Notes: generated from the letters alone by a model not told the origin. DNA of 64,000 bases from Emticicia fluvialis (GCF_024793945.1 NZ_JANUSD010000005.1:62001-126000); one strand, 5' to 3'; shown: positions 40,886 through 50,130, numbered from the stretch's first letter. A program made the numbers and translations.

Positions 40886-42178
40886 TTAACCCATCCACAA
40901 TTGTATGTATGCCTGTTGCAATTCTGTAGTATCGGCCAGATTGCCCACTTCTGAAATTTCTTCATCCAATAAATCTCTGCCTGTGTCTGCTATGAGATTC
41001 CAGTTACCCCAGTTGCTGCAAACATCATAATCGGTCAGCACACTCTCAAAGTAGGTGGCTCCCCAGGTCCAGTCTATGCCCAGCTCTTGTATCAAATGCT
41101 TGGCAACCGCTTTTCTGCCCATTTCAGACATATATCCTGTCAGGCTCACTTCTTTCATGTTAGCATCAACAAATGGTATGCCGGTTTCTCCTTTTACCCA
41201 GGTATCAAACGTTGGGCGGTGGCGTTTCCAGGGTTTCATCAGGTCGTTTTTTATACCACTGGCCTTAAACATGCGTGTGCCATGTTTTAATGCCGAAAAG
41301 TGATAGAAATCTCTTTTGAGTAACAGTATTATTAACCAATAAGCAGACTCTTTGTTTGCGGTCTCGGCTTCAAAACGTTTAACTTCTTCATAAACCGTGC
41401 GCGCCGAAATGCAACCGAGGCTTAACCAGCCCGATAGTTTTGTCGAAAAATCGGCACCTAACAGACCGTCTCTTGTTTCTTTAAAGGTTCTCAGCAGATC
41501 TTTTTCCCATATATACTCATTAAGCCTGGCCAGTCCTTCGGTTTCACCACCTGCAAACTGAAATGCTGCCCGGGTATCGGCTACCGGGGCTGTTTCAAAA
41601 CCCAGCTCCTGATAGGTAGGCAGGTTACCGGGTTCAATACAGTCAACAACGGGCAATTGCCCGGGTGATCGAAATGTTTGGCGTACCGGTGTTGCCCTTT
41701 CAATTTTTTTCTTGAATTCGGCAAAAGTTGCCGGTATAAAGTTTATCTGAAAGGGCAGGTCGCGGGCATGAAAAAGCGTGGCCGACCAGATCAGCTCTAT
41801 CTCGATATTCATCGGCTTCAGTACTTTAGATAAAGAAGCTTCAATGGTGGTTTCGTCCTGTGTTACTTCTTTGCTTGCATAAACTGCGGCAGCGTCAGTG
41901 TCTTTAGCTATTTTTGCTATTATATCTTCCGATATACCCCTTCGTATTATTAAATCAGAGCCTTTTTCCTGAAGGTTTTTCCGAAGATTCTCAACGGCTT
42001 CCAGCAGAAATTTAGTTCTGAACGCCCCTGTTCTTTTAAAGCCCAGAAAGTTTTTGTCGAAGTATCGGTCATCAAAAACATAAACCGGAATCACATTGCC
42101 TGCTTTAGAGGCCTCTAAAAATGCCTCGTTGTCATGAAGCCTTAAATCGTTTCTGAACCAGAAGATTATATTTTGCAT
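40886..42178 (-). CDS. Cryptochrome/photolyase family protein, DASH type
   Basis: A 430-aa FAD flavoprotein of the photolyase/cryptochrome family. The N-terminal alpha/beta domain, NIIFWFRNDLRLHDNEAFLE, binds the antenna; the C-terminal helical domain binds FAD. DASH-type features are GWLSLGCISARTVYEEV, TGIPFVDANMKEVSLTGYMS, the middle HGTRMFKASGI and the end part ADTTELQQAYIQLWMG. DASH enzymes use blue light to repair cyclobutane dimers in single-stranded DNA. The trio of electron-transfer tryptophans cannot be assigned without alignment. It is 108 nt downstream of udk on the same strand. Confidence 0.88.
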   Translation of the reverse strand: MQNIIFWFRNDLRLHDNEAFLEASKAGNVIPVYVFDDRYFDKNFLGFKRTGAFRTKFLLEAVENLRKNLQEKGSDLIIRRGISEDIIAKIAKDTDAAAVYASKEVTQDETTIEASLSKVLKPMNIEIELIWSATLFHARDLPFQINFIPATFAEFKKKIERATPVRQTFRSPGQLPVVDCIEPGNLPTYQELGFETAPVADTRAAFQFAGGETEGLARLNEYIWEKDLLRTFKETRDGLLGADFSTKLSGWLSLGCISARTVYEEVKRFEAETANKESAYWLIILLLKRDFYHFSALKHGTRMFKASGIKNDLMKPWKRHRPTFDTWVKGETGIPFVDANMKEVSLTGYMSEMGRKAVAKHLIQELGIDWTWGATYFESVLTDYDVCSNWGNWNLIADTGRDLLDEEISEVGNLADTTELQQAYIQLWMG

Positions 42179-42261
42179 GAGGATTATTAAAAAGTTTGAT
42201 GCTAATGTCTGGGGTTTGGTTTTAAATCAAATGGCTTACACAAGCCCCGTTAGACAGAAAA

Positions 42262-42279
42262 AGCCCTCGGCAGAGGGCT
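42262..42279 (-). terminator. Terminator after udk
   Basis: On the minus strand AGCCCTC pairs with GAGGGCT (7 bp, 4-nt loop) followed by TTTTTCTGTC. It lies 8 nt after the udk stop, before the cry-DASH gene. Confidence 0.65.
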
Positions 42280-42286
42280 CCTGGAT

Positions 42287-42898
42287 TTATAGTTTTGTCT
42301 TTAAAAAGGCGGTCAGAATTTCCAGGCCTTTCTCAAAATGTGTATTATTATTGATGATAATATCTGCGTCATACTTGGTGGGTTCTATAAACTTCTCATA
42401 AGTGGGTGCCACGTGGTTTTCCCAGCGGTACAGCACATCTGTTAAGTCGTAGCCACGCTCGTTTCCGTCGCGTATAATCCTTCGTTTAATCTTTACGTGT
42501 TCGCGTGCGTCAATAAACACTTTCAGGTCTAGCAGGCGCGATACTTCTACTGAATGAAAAACAAAGATTCCTTCAACTACAATGATAGGCGCCGGATTGA
42601 AGGTCAGAATTTTAGGAACAATACTCGGGTTATTAAAGGTATATTCTTTCTGCTGAACCACCTTTCCGTTTTTCAGGTCTTCTACATGCTGGGCATATAA
42701 GCCAAAATCTATGGCCTCGGGTAAGTCGTAGTTCTCAATGTTGTTCAGGTCTTTAGGCACTAAAGCCTGCGGACGGTAATAGTTGTCCTGAGAAATAAGA
42801 CAGATATCCTGAGCCGAAAATGCACTTAACAACTGATGCAGAAAATACGTCTTTCCGGAAGCGCTCCCACCTGTAATACCAACAATATATGGATTCAT
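42287..42898 (-). CDS. udk: Uridine kinase
   Basis: A 203-aa nucleoside kinase that makes UMP or CMP from uridine or cytidine with a nucleoside triphosphate. The P-loop GITGGSASGKTYF lies at 8-20. Other parts: SQDNYYRP, NYDLPEAIDF and PIIVVEGIFVFHS, then RRIIRDGNERGYDL with the LID arginines. The length is normal. It begins only 2 nt after purQ (stop 42901), so purQ-udk form an operon joining purine synthesis with pyrimidine salvage. Confidence 0.92.
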   Translation of the reverse strand: MNPYIVGITGGSASGKTYFLHQLLSAFSAQDICLISQDNYYRPQALVPKDLNNIENYDLPEAIDFGLYAQHVEDLKNGKVVQQKEYTFNNPSIVPKILTFNPAPIIVVEGIFVFHSVEVSRLLDLKVFIDAREHVKIKRRIIRDGNERGYDLTDVLYRWENHVAPTYEKFIEPTKYDADIIINNNTHFEKGLEILTAFLKTKL

Positions 42899-42900
42899 GC

Positions 42901-43587
42901 TTAAGCCAGTACTTGTATAACTTGTTCCAGTATAAATCGACCGTCAATATTGCCCAGTGCTTCGTCAGAGGCGCGCTCAGGGTGCGGCATCATGCCAAAT
43001 ACATTTTTTCCGGCATTTGTTACGCCTGCAATATTTTCAATGCTGCCATTAGGGTTTGCCTCAGCAACAATATTGCCTGCTTCATCACAATAGCGGAACA
43101 ACACCTGGTCGTTGTCGTTAAGTCTTTTCAAGGTGTCTTCATCAGCAAAATAGCGGCCATCGCCATGGGCTATCGGTATTTTAAACGCTCTGTCTTCCAG
43201 GCCGGCCGTCAAAAGCGCAGTGCTACTTTGTGGTTTCAGATAAACATTGCGGCAGATGTACTTTTGAGCAATGTTTTTTAATAAAACACCCGGTACCAGC
43301 CCGGCCTCTGCTATTACCTGAAAACCATTGCAAATACCCATTACATACCCACCCCTGTTGGCATGAGCGATAACCTCGTTCATAACAGGCGAAAACCGGG
43401 CAATGGCTCCCGAACGGAGGTAGTCTCCATAAGAGAATCCACCCGGTAATATAATAAAATCACAACCTTGCAGGTCATGGTCTTTGTGCCAGATTTTAAC
43501 AATCTCTTGTCCAAGATTGTGTCTTAAGGTAAAAACGGTATCGTCTTCACAATTGGAGCCGGGAAATACTACTACGCCGAATTTCAT
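42901..43587 (-). CDS. purQ: Phosphoribosylformylglycinamidine synthase, glutaminase subunit
   Basis: A 228-aa class I glutamine amidotransferase that feeds ammonia to PurL in the fourth step of purine synthesis. The nucleophile Cys lies in GYVMGICNGFQVI, and the His/Glu pair is in MMPHPERAS. KFGVVVFPGSNCEDD is the typical N-terminus. A separate small PurQ implies a PurS/PurQ/PurL complex; those partners are not in the window. First gene of the purQ-udk operon. Confidence 0.93.
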   Translation of the reverse strand: MKFGVVVFPGSNCEDDTVFTLRHNLGQEIVKIWHKDHDLQGCDFIILPGGFSYGDYLRSGAIARFSPVMNEVIAHANRGGYVMGICNGFQVIAEAGLVPGVLLKNIAQKYICRNVYLKPQSSTALLTAGLEDRAFKIPIAHGDGRYFADEDTLKRLNDNDQVLFRYCDEAGNIVAEANPNGSIENIAGVTNAGKNVFGMMPHPERASDEALGNIDGRFILEQVIQVLA

Positions 43588-43650
43588 AATTTAAAATCCC
43601 GAAAGCGAGCCAGGGGATTGTTTTATTTTTAGTAAATAAGAAATTTTACG

Positions 43651-43658
43651 CAAAATTA
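43651..43658 (-). promoter_or_regulatory. purQ -7 box (TAATTTTG)
   Basis: Exact TAnnTTTG on the minus strand, 63 nt before the purQ ATG. No clear TTG box at 17-23 nt upstream. Confidence 0.4.
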
Positions 43659-43743
43659 TGAAAAATCTATAGCATTCAGCCTAATATTTTTCAGAAATTG
43701 CTGGTAGATATTCAACCGCATCACATTTATTATTCCTACCCGA

Positions 43744-44889
43744 ATGAAAACCACTAGAAAAATACTTCTTTCTGCAGGCAGTGTCTTGGTATTATTATTA
43801 ACTTTTTATCTGGTATGGGCCAATACAGGCCTGGGTTCTGAAACAAAACAAAGCTTGAAGATTGATGCCACTGCCTCTTACGGAGACTCAAGCAACAAAG
43901 GGAATGTGGTTGGCATACAGGCGTTTGTAGAGCCGGTTGATTATGCCTCTGAAGCGAATTTTAGAAGAAAAATAAGGTTTTATATGGAAGAAGCCAAAAA
44001 GAAAAACTGGCTGATACCTAATAAATCGATTGTGGTTTTTCCTGAGTACTTTGGTACTTGGCTGGTAGCTTTACAGGAAAAAGAGCGTATTTACAGCACG
44101 CCTGAAATAGAAGAGGGTATGCAGACAATGGTGCTGCGGAATGCAGGCAGGTTTCTTGCAACCTTCTTGAAATGCCCCCCAAACGTACAGGATAAGTTGA
44201 AATACAGCGTTTTTGCCATGAAGGCGAAAGTTATAGCCAGGGTGTATCAGGATACATTTGCTTCTTTGGCTAAAGAATACAAGGTTACCATTGTGGGTGG
44301 GTCTGTTTTATTACCTGACCCCGTGGTTGAGAATGGCTTGCTGAAAACAAGAGGGGGGCTATTGTATAACACATCAGTAGTTTTTGAGACCGATGGCACT
44401 ATTAATCCGCAATTAATTAAAAAGGCCTTTCCAACAGCCGATGAATTAGGGTTTATTTGTCCGGTAAAACCAAAGGCCATTCCTGTATTCAATACAGGTG
44501 CTGGTAAAATGGGTGTTTTGATTTGTGCAGACGCGTGGTTTTCTGAGGCTTACCAGACATTAAAGAGCAAAAGCGCCGATTTTGTGATAACGCCGTCGTA
44601 CTCTAATGGTTATGGCTATTGGCAACAGCCCTGGAGCGGGTACTCCGGCGCAAAAACACCTGAAAAGGCGAAGGCTGATGTAGGGAAAATATCGTTAGGA
44701 GAGGCCTGGGTTAAATATGCCATGGCTACCCGCGCCAAAGAAGAGGCCGGAATAAAAAAAGGAATCAATGTTTTTCTTCAGGGAAAACTCTGGGATTTAG
44801 GCGCTGATGGTTCAACCATTGTGTTAAGCGACTCGGCACATGCCACACCCTTTGTTGGTAAGTCGGCTTTAATAAACCTTTGGCTGTAA
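43744..44889 (+). CDS. Carbon-nitrogen hydrolase (nitrilase superfamily), exported
   Basis: A 381-aa nitrilase-fold enzyme with an N-terminal signal or anchor (about 7-26). The catalytic triad is present: E101 in VVFPEYFG, a lysine in LIKKAFPTADE (K226 or K227), and C261 in MGVLICADAWFSE. Relatives hydrolyse amides or nitriles, or act as N-acyltransferases (Lnt). It lacks the multiple membrane helices of Lnt. The substrate is unknown. It abuts the PepSY gene with no base between the two stop codons, in convergent orientation. Confidence 0.82.
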   Translation: MKTTRKILLSAGSVLVLLLTFYLVWANTGLGSETKQSLKIDATASYGDSSNKGNVVGIQAFVEPVDYASEANFRRKIRFYMEEAKKKNWLIPNKSIVVFPEYFGTWLVALQEKERIYSTPEIEEGMQTMVLRNAGRFLATFLKCPPNVQDKLKYSVFAMKAKVIARVYQDTFASLAKEYKVTIVGGSVLLPDPVVENGLLKTRGGLLYNTSVVFETDGTINPQLIKKAFPTADELGFICPVKPKAIPVFNTGAGKMGVLICADAWFSEAYQTLKSKSADFVITPSYSNGYGYWQQPWSGYSGAKTPEKAKADVGKISLGEAWVKYAMATRAKEEAGIKKGINVFLQGKLWDLGADGSTIVLSDSAHATPFVGKSALINLWL

Positions 44890-46071
44890 TTAGGCCATAG
44901 CCAATTGGTTTTTTTTAGCTGATGACACCTTTTTACTAACCTTTTTATATTTACGCTGATACCATATCAGAAAGCCTGTAACAGGCAAAGAGGCGGCAAA
45001 CAGGCTTGCAATAAAAGCAAGCAGCTTACCTGCAAAACCAAAGTTCTGGCCGGTGTGTAAATCTCTGTTGGCGTGTTTCAGCTTATCAGCCGTAGAGTAG
45101 TCTTTAAAGAGTTCGGTTTTAAGTACCGCACCAGAGTACTGATCAAACTCAAAAACATTGCTTTTTTTGTAAATCTGGTATGGATACTTAAGATTTACCT
45201 TTATAGTTTCTTTATTATTTTTGGCAAAATTAATATGTGCCTCTTTCCAGCCTCCGTAGGCCAGAGCCACGCTTGAAAGCGCATCATCAGGGCTAAAAAC
45301 CTTGCCAGGTTGGTAAATAGAAATGGTCTTTTTTTGTTCTGGCATTTTTTGTCCTAACGCAGCATAGGTAATTTTCTGAACTGGTTTAATGGCCCACCAG
45401 ATGCCCGTCATGGTTATTACAAACAGAGGTAGCAGAAAATAAAAACCCAGCACATTATGAAGGCTGTAATTGAGTACCTGAAACTTGCTCTTAAAATTAA
45501 CAGTAAATGCAAACCTGCGTTGGTTTCTCTTACGTGGCCACCACAAATACAGACCCGAAAGCAGCATTACAAGAAAAACCACCACATTTATTTTAATAAT
45601 CCATTTGCCGGTTTCTCCCAGAAGAAGGCTTTTGTGAGTGTCTTCTACCAGATGCATAAAATCGTGCTCCAGATTATAGCGGCCAAGTAAGGCGCCCGTA
45701 TACGGGTCGAATCCATAGGCTTCTTTTCGGTATTCTTTTTCTTCTTTATTGCCTTTGGCGGGCTTTGCTTTAGCATCTGCTAATTTTACAATAACAGAAC
45801 GTGTTGCATCTGAGAAAACCCTGACCTGCTCAATTTTTTTATCGGGGAAAACTCTCTTTGCCTCTGCCTCAATAGTAGCCAGCGATACCCTGGCCGATTT
45901 TGACGGTTCAACAAACCGATATTTTCTCAGGGTTAGGTCACGAATCTCTTCTTCAAAAACAAATAAGCATCCGGTAATAGAAACAATAAATACTACAATA
46001 CCGCTAATAAGCCCACCCCAGAGATGGACCCTCCCCAGCCAATATTTTATACCGTTGTTTTTCTTTGCCAT
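44890..46071 (-). CDS. PepSY-associated membrane protein (iron-uptake reductase type)
   Basis: A 393-aa inner-membrane protein from the ATG at 46071 (MAKKNNGIKYWLGRVHLWGG). An upstream start at 46101 adds 10 residues. Four hydrophobic segments (about 18-40, 155-175, 205-228 and 350-370) flank periplasmic PepSY-like domains. Conserved His residues are near the membrane parts, as in FoxB/FhuF-related and PiuB proteins that reduce or strip iron from siderophores. It lies 101 nt downstream of a TonB-dependent receptor on the same strand. That arrangement is typical for siderophore use. Confidence 0.85.
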   Translation of the reverse strand: MAKKNNGIKYWLGRVHLWGGLISGIVVFIVSITGCLFVFEEEIRDLTLRKYRFVEPSKSARVSLATIEAEAKRVFPDKKIEQVRVFSDATRSVIVKLADAKAKPAKGNKEEKEYRKEAYGFDPYTGALLGRYNLEHDFMHLVEDTHKSLLLGETGKWIIKINVVVFLVMLLSGLYLWWPRKRNQRRFAFTVNFKSKFQVLNYSLHNVLGFYFLLPLFVITMTGIWWAIKPVQKITYAALGQKMPEQKKTISIYQPGKVFSPDDALSSVALAYGGWKEAHINFAKNNKETIKVNLKYPYQIYKKSNVFEFDQYSGAVLKTELFKDYSTADKLKHANRDLHTGQNFGFAGKLLAFIASLFAASLPVTGFLIWYQRKYKKVSKKVSSAKKNQLAMA

Positions 46072-46172
46072 GAGTAAAAAGAAGTTATTTATGCAAAACA
46101 ATTTTAGATTTATAATTATTAAAAATTACCATCTGTAATTTTAAGTACTATTCATATCTGAACGGTCTCAAA

Positions 46173-48539
46173 TCAGAAGTTCACCGATGCACCTACACTC
46201 AATATTCTGCCCTGGGTGTGTTCATAAGTATTAGATACCTGCGTAGCGGTATTAGTGTACTTATGCTTTTTAAGGTTATCGAAGATATCAGTAGCACGTA
46301 AAAACAAAGCATTGTTTTTGCCGAAGGTTTTCTGAATACCGATATCCACAAAATGTACTTTCCCTTCCCCTTCCTGTACTGTATTTTTTGGCCCTACCCA
46401 GTTGCTTATAATCTGAGCGTTTATTTTTGAAGGCAGGCTGAAATCGGCAAGAACTTTGGCTGTCCAGGCAAACTGGTCTTTCAGTTGGTCACCATTATTG
46501 ATGTCATCTGAACTGATTTTCGACCAGAACCTTGAGTAATTACCGTTAACATTGAGCCATTCGCCTATTTTTGCTGCCGATACCAATTCAATACCGCTGG
46601 TTTTAGCGCCCCGCAGGTTAATTTGTTTTTCAGTAAATATGCCATTTTCTTCGGTAATGTTTTTTTGAATTAAATCGCGGATATCACGCAGAAAAAGGTT
46701 TGCGCCTATGTTAAAGTCTTTTATCTGTGTAAATACACCCATTTCGTAAGCCCAGGCGCGTTCAGGGCGTAAATCGGGGTTTCCTACTTTTTGTTCAGTG
46801 GTGCTTTTTATTTCAACGTAGGGGTTCAGGTCATTAAAACCAGGGCGGCGTATTCTTCTACCCACAGATGATGCCAGATACGTTTTTGAAGAAAGAAAAT
46901 ACTGCACATGTACAGAAGGCAAAGCGGTGGAATAATGGCCGTTGCTGTAGTTGGTCTGAGAGCTGGCTTTGGTTCTTATATCGGCTATTTCATGGCGATA
47001 CCCAAAATTGGTTTTCAGCTTTTCGGTATTCCATTGAAAAGTAGCATACATGGCGTTTACAGACTCATTTGCTTCAAAGTTGTTCTTTCCCTCATCTTTA
47101 GGTTTCCAAGTATTACTTTTCTCATCATAGGCATCGGTAGTTCTGGCTATGGTTCTTGTTGTATAAAAGCCCTGATATCCAACTTTAAGGGTTGTATTTT
47201 TTACAATTGATGACAACCAGTACAAGCCAGGCAATTGGGTGTTCAACGAAATTCGGTCTTCTACTTTTTGCATTTTAGGCGTTTTGTTCAATACCGGTTC
47301 ATTGGTTTCCAGTAATGCATATTCGTTCTGGTTCTGGGTTTTGTTTTCGCCAGACTTGTTATAGTTATAAGACAATTGAAATTCATGCTTGCCCAGGTTT
47401 TTAGTAATTCGGGCAGATGGGCTGTGGAAATAAACCTTTCGTAACTCAGGAGACAACACAAATTTACCACTCTTAAACTTATTGGTGGCATCAAATATAG
47501 AGGTTCGTTCTTCTTTCGATTTATCCTCGGTCTGGTCTCCGTACAAGTATTCTGTGTAAAAATCCCAACCCTTGGTATTGTAGCCTAAAAATCCTTTGGC
47601 TGAGTTATTGGTAAACTTCTTGTTTTCGTTTTTTTTCTGGTTCTGAACCTCAGTTTTTTCGCCTGCATTATTCAGTTTCAGTATTTCACCCGTACTTTTG
47701 TTTTCAACAATTCTGTATAAACGGTCAAAATTTGCCCCGGCAGTAAGGTTTCTGGCTCGGCCGTTTAATGAAAGCCCACCATTGTAGCCTCCCTGGTGGT
47801 CTGCAGTAAAACTGGCTCTGCCAATGGTTTCATATAGTTTTGTTGCCGGTACACCCTTTTTAAGAATAATGTTTACAACGCCGTTTACACCGGCAGAAAC
47901 CACATCAGCGGTTGGGTTAGCTAGTATTTCAATTCTTTCAATCTGGTTAGCAGGTATCAGATCCAGAACGGTTTCGCGGTTGTTTCCGCTTACACCTATG
48001 GGTTGGCCGTTAATCAGAACCTGCGTGTATCCATTCCCCAAACCTCTGAAACGGATGTCTCGGTTATGATTAGGGCTTCCGCCCATAGCAACGCTAGGCA
48101 TGGCTTTCAGGATGTCGCCGGCAGTACCGCCATTTTGTGATATCAGGTCTTTGCTGGCATACTGAATGGTTTGTGGTTTTACTTTGGTAATACCAATATT
48201 GCCTACCACGTTTATTTCCTGCAATGTGTTGGCCGTTTCATGTAGCTGAATCTTAGCTTCGGTTGGGTGTCCGTCAATAATTTCTATTTCCTGGCTGGCA
48301 GCCTCGTAGCCAACCATCGTTACCAGTATAGTATGTTTGCCTGTTGTGATGTTTTTAAGGCTAAATTCTCCCTTTTCGTTCGCTATTGTTCCTGCTTTGG
48401 TTTTTTTTACCGCAACGCTGGCAAAACTGACGGGCTGGCCATCGGCGTTAACGACTTGCCCCGTTAACTGTCCGTTTTGTGCATATAAGGTTGAGGTGGA
48501 GATTAAAAAGAGTAAAAAAGTAGTGGATAGATTCTGCAT
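46173..48539 (-). CDS. TonB-dependent receptor, probable siderophore receptor
   Basis: A 788-aa outer-membrane receptor started at 48539 (MQNLSTTFLLFLISTSTLYAQ, signal peptide); an earlier start at 48596 lies in the promoter. Residues 22-100 form a carboxypeptidase-like beta domain (GQLTGQVVNADGQPVSFASV). The plug covers about 115-230, with YTQVLINGQPIGVSGNNRET and RIEILANPTADVVSAGVNGV, and the barrel continues to the C-terminal aromatic end GASVNF. Two Fur-like palindromes at its promoter and the PepSY gene downstream suggest iron-siderophore transport. The ligand is not known. Confidence 0.87.
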   Translation of the reverse strand: MQNLSTTFLLFLISTSTLYAQNGQLTGQVVNADGQPVSFASVAVKKTKAGTIANEKGEFSLKNITTGKHTILVTMVGYEAASQEIEIIDGHPTEAKIQLHETANTLQEINVVGNIGITKVKPQTIQYASKDLISQNGGTAGDILKAMPSVAMGGSPNHNRDIRFRGLGNGYTQVLINGQPIGVSGNNRETVLDLIPANQIERIEILANPTADVVSAGVNGVVNIILKKGVPATKLYETIGRASFTADHQGGYNGGLSLNGRARNLTAGANFDRLYRIVENKSTGEILKLNNAGEKTEVQNQKKNENKKFTNNSAKGFLGYNTKGWDFYTEYLYGDQTEDKSKEERTSIFDATNKFKSGKFVLSPELRKVYFHSPSARITKNLGKHEFQLSYNYNKSGENKTQNQNEYALLETNEPVLNKTPKMQKVEDRISLNTQLPGLYWLSSIVKNTTLKVGYQGFYTTRTIARTTDAYDEKSNTWKPKDEGKNNFEANESVNAMYATFQWNTEKLKTNFGYRHEIADIRTKASSQTNYSNGHYSTALPSVHVQYFLSSKTYLASSVGRRIRRPGFNDLNPYVEIKSTTEQKVGNPDLRPERAWAYEMGVFTQIKDFNIGANLFLRDIRDLIQKNITEENGIFTEKQINLRGAKTSGIELVSAAKIGEWLNVNGNYSRFWSKISSDDINNGDQLKDQFAWTAKVLADFSLPSKINAQIISNWVGPKNTVQEGEGKVHFVDIGIQKTFGKNNALFLRATDIFDNLKKHKYTNTATQVSNTYEHTQGRILSVGASVNF

Positions 48540-48548
48540 GCTATTTTG

Positions 48549-48567
48549 CTTTAGACTAATTCTAAAT
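48549..48567. promoter_or_regulatory. Fur-like 9-1-9 palindrome, proximal
   Basis: CTTTAGACT-A-ATTCTAAAT is an inverted repeat with seven of nine matching positions, 10 nt upstream of the receptor ATG and just downstream of the predicted transcription start. A bound repressor here would block transcription. Confidence 0.45.
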
Positions 48568-48574
48568 AGTGGTG

Positions 48575-48604
48575 CAAAATTAATAACAGAATACAAAAGC
48601 GCAA
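48575..48604 (-). promoter_or_regulatory. Consensus promoter of the TonB-dependent receptor
   Basis: Minus strand: TTG (48604-48602), exactly 19 nt, TAATTTTG (48582-48575), an exact TAnnTTTG. RNA would begin near 48570. The -33 box lies within the left arm of a 20-bp inverted repeat. Confidence 0.7.
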
Positions 48605-48643
48605 TGTTTATTTAAAATAATTCTAAATAAACATTGCGCTTTT
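48595..48643 (-). terminator. 20-bp perfect inverted repeat, terminator-like, overlapping the receptor promoter
   Basis: AAAAGCGCAATGTTTATTTA (48595-48614) and its exact reverse complement (48624-48643) flank 9 nt. On the minus strand the hairpin ends in TTTTG, and it lies 82 nt past the DUF983 stop, so it probably ends that operon. It contains the -33 box of the receptor promoter and most of the distal Fur-like site. Confidence 0.65.
48610..48628. promoter_or_regulatory. Fur-like 9-1-9 palindrome, distal
   Basis: ATTTAAAAT-A-ATTCTAAAT is an inverted repeat with eight of nine matching positions. It lies 6 nt upstream of the -33 box and shares the half-site ATTCTAAAT with the proximal site 43 nt away. 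Confidence 0.45.
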
Positions 48644-48724
48644 AAATTGCCGAAGATAGTAAAGGGGTTATCAGCAGACCCCAGGTGTGATTTTAAAAAA
48701 ATCAAAAAGATTTAACAGAAAACG

Positions 48725-49108
48725 TCAGTGTTTATGAGTAGCGCTGCCGGGATCGTATTTGTTAAAAGCCTGCAACCATATAGAACGTGATAAACGATAG
48801 ATGAGCGGAAACAACAAAAACGTTAAGCCTAGATAGCCCAGAATATACCAAAGCCAGTCAACACGCTCTTCAAAAAACAGGTAATAAGCAACCGTGGCAA
48901 TCACAAACAAAGCTATGTTAAACATATAGCTTACATACATGGCGCCGTAAAAAAAGCCAATTTCTCTTTCGTATTTCAGGCCACATTTGGGGCAATGTTT
49001 GTGCATGGCAGTTAGCTGCTTTAGCGCGTACGGATTGCGGTTCAAAAAAACCTCGCCTTCCTGGCAACGCGGGCATTTCATTTTTATGGCAGCTTGTATT
49101 TTGTTCAT
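48725..49108 (-). CDS. DUF983 family zinc-ribbon membrane protein
   Basis: A 127-aa protein. The N-terminus has two CxxC pairs, C12-x2-C15 and C39-x2-C42, forming a likely zinc ribbon (KCPRCQEGEVF and HCPKCGLKYE). Two membrane helices follow (about 54-75 and 84-104). This DUF983 family is frequent in Bacteroidota and Alphaproteobacteria; no role is known, although some members lie near cytochrome oxidase genes. It begins 7 nt after the TauE gene stop on the same strand, so the pair is co-transcribed. Confidence 0.87.
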   Translation of the reverse strand: MNKIQAAIKMKCPRCQEGEVFLNRNPYALKQLTAMHKHCPKCGLKYEREIGFFYGAMYVSYMFNIALFVIATVAYYLFFEERVDWLWYILGYLGLTFLLFPLIYRLSRSIWLQAFNKYDPGSATHKH

Positions 49109-49115
49109 GATATAA

Positions 49116-49910
49116 TTATTTTAGTAGTGTTTCTTTAACGATTATCCAACAACCTATAATAAGAATAAACCAGCCAAATGCCGGTTTAAGTTTCTCGCCG
49201 TCTATTCTTTTCGACAAATAACTGCCAACCAATACACCTGCTACAGTGCAAAGTACAAATTCTGAAATAAACCTGTAATCCAATACAACACCGGCCGAAA
49301 AATCGCCTATAGCGCCAAATATTGAGTTAATGGTTATAATGAGCAGCGATGTGCCCACTGCCTCTTTCATGGGTAGCTGTGCAAAAATAACCAGTGCCGG
49401 AATAATCATAAACCCGCCGCCTGCGCCTACAAGCCCGGTTAATATACCAACCAGAATACCCTCCAGAAATATCACCCAATAACTCACTTTGGTTTTTACA
49501 ATTTCATTGTCTTTTTTCCGGCTTTTTATGGTTGAGTACGAAGCGCCAATCATCAGCAAACCAAAAAGAAGCATTACCATCAGGTTTTTACTGAGCGTAA
49601 AATGGTCTGACTGATAGATAACTTCCGGAATGCGATGCATCACATACTTACGCATAATAAAAACCATAATAAAAGCCGGAAATGAAAAGAAAAGCCCTTT
49701 TCTGATGTCAACCAGCCCTTTTCTGAAATAATCAACCGAACCAACCAGCGAGGTAATGCCTACTATAAAAAGCGAATAGGTAGTGGCTGTGGAAGGGCTA
49801 ACCCCCATTACATATACTAATACGGTAACGGTTAGTATAGAGCCTCCGGCACCGATAAGCCCCAGAGTAATACCAATCAAAAACGCCAGACCAAAACCTA
49901 CTATTTCCAT
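49116..49910 (-). CDS. TauE/SafE family membrane transporter
   Basis: A 264-aa inner-membrane protein with about eight hydrophobic segments. The two homologous halves each begin with a Gly-rich turn, GITLGLIGAGGSILTVTVLV and GILTGLVGAGGGFMIIPALV, which is the mark of TauE/SafE transporters. These move sulfite, sulfoacetate or similar anions. The substrate cannot be told from the sequence; no sulfur genes adjoin it. First of a two-gene unit with the DUF983 gene. Confidence 0.9.
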   Translation of the reverse strand: MEIVGFGLAFLIGITLGLIGAGGSILTVTVLVYVMGVSPSTATTYSLFIVGITSLVGSVDYFRKGLVDIRKGLFFSFPAFIMVFIMRKYVMHRIPEVIYQSDHFTLSKNLMVMLLFGLLMIGASYSTIKSRKKDNEIVKTKVSYWVIFLEGILVGILTGLVGAGGGFMIIPALVIFAQLPMKEAVGTSLLIITINSIFGAIGDFSAGVVLDYRFISEFVLCTVAGVLVGSYLSKRIDGEKLKPAFGWFILIIGCWIIVKETLLK

Positions 49911-50101
49911 AGAATATAAATGAAAAGTAGAAGAGGGTTTAATTAACCGTACTTTTCAGAAATGGTGCAATTTAAAGAAATTATGTCGGTTAATGGTTTT
50001 AAACATTGTATTTTTCAAATATACCAATTCGGTAGATATACTATTTTACGGTAAGGGGCATAAAAAAACCCCGAGGCACTTAAATTATCCTGAATCCTGA
50101 T

Positions 50102-50109
50102 TATTTTTG
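50102..50109 (+). promoter_or_regulatory. -7 box (TATTTTTG) of the amidohydrolase gene
   Basis: Exact TAnnTTTG, 21 nt before the ATG at 50131. It contains the TTG at 50107 that could otherwise be taken as a start codon, so the box argues for the ATG. Confidence 0.5.
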
Positions 50110-50130
50110 TTAAAAACCTACCAACATCGT

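Noticed and set aside
42177..42401. A 74-aa plus-strand frame starting opposite the cry-DASH start
   Set aside because: It runs through the udk terminator and into the antisense of udk; no motif.
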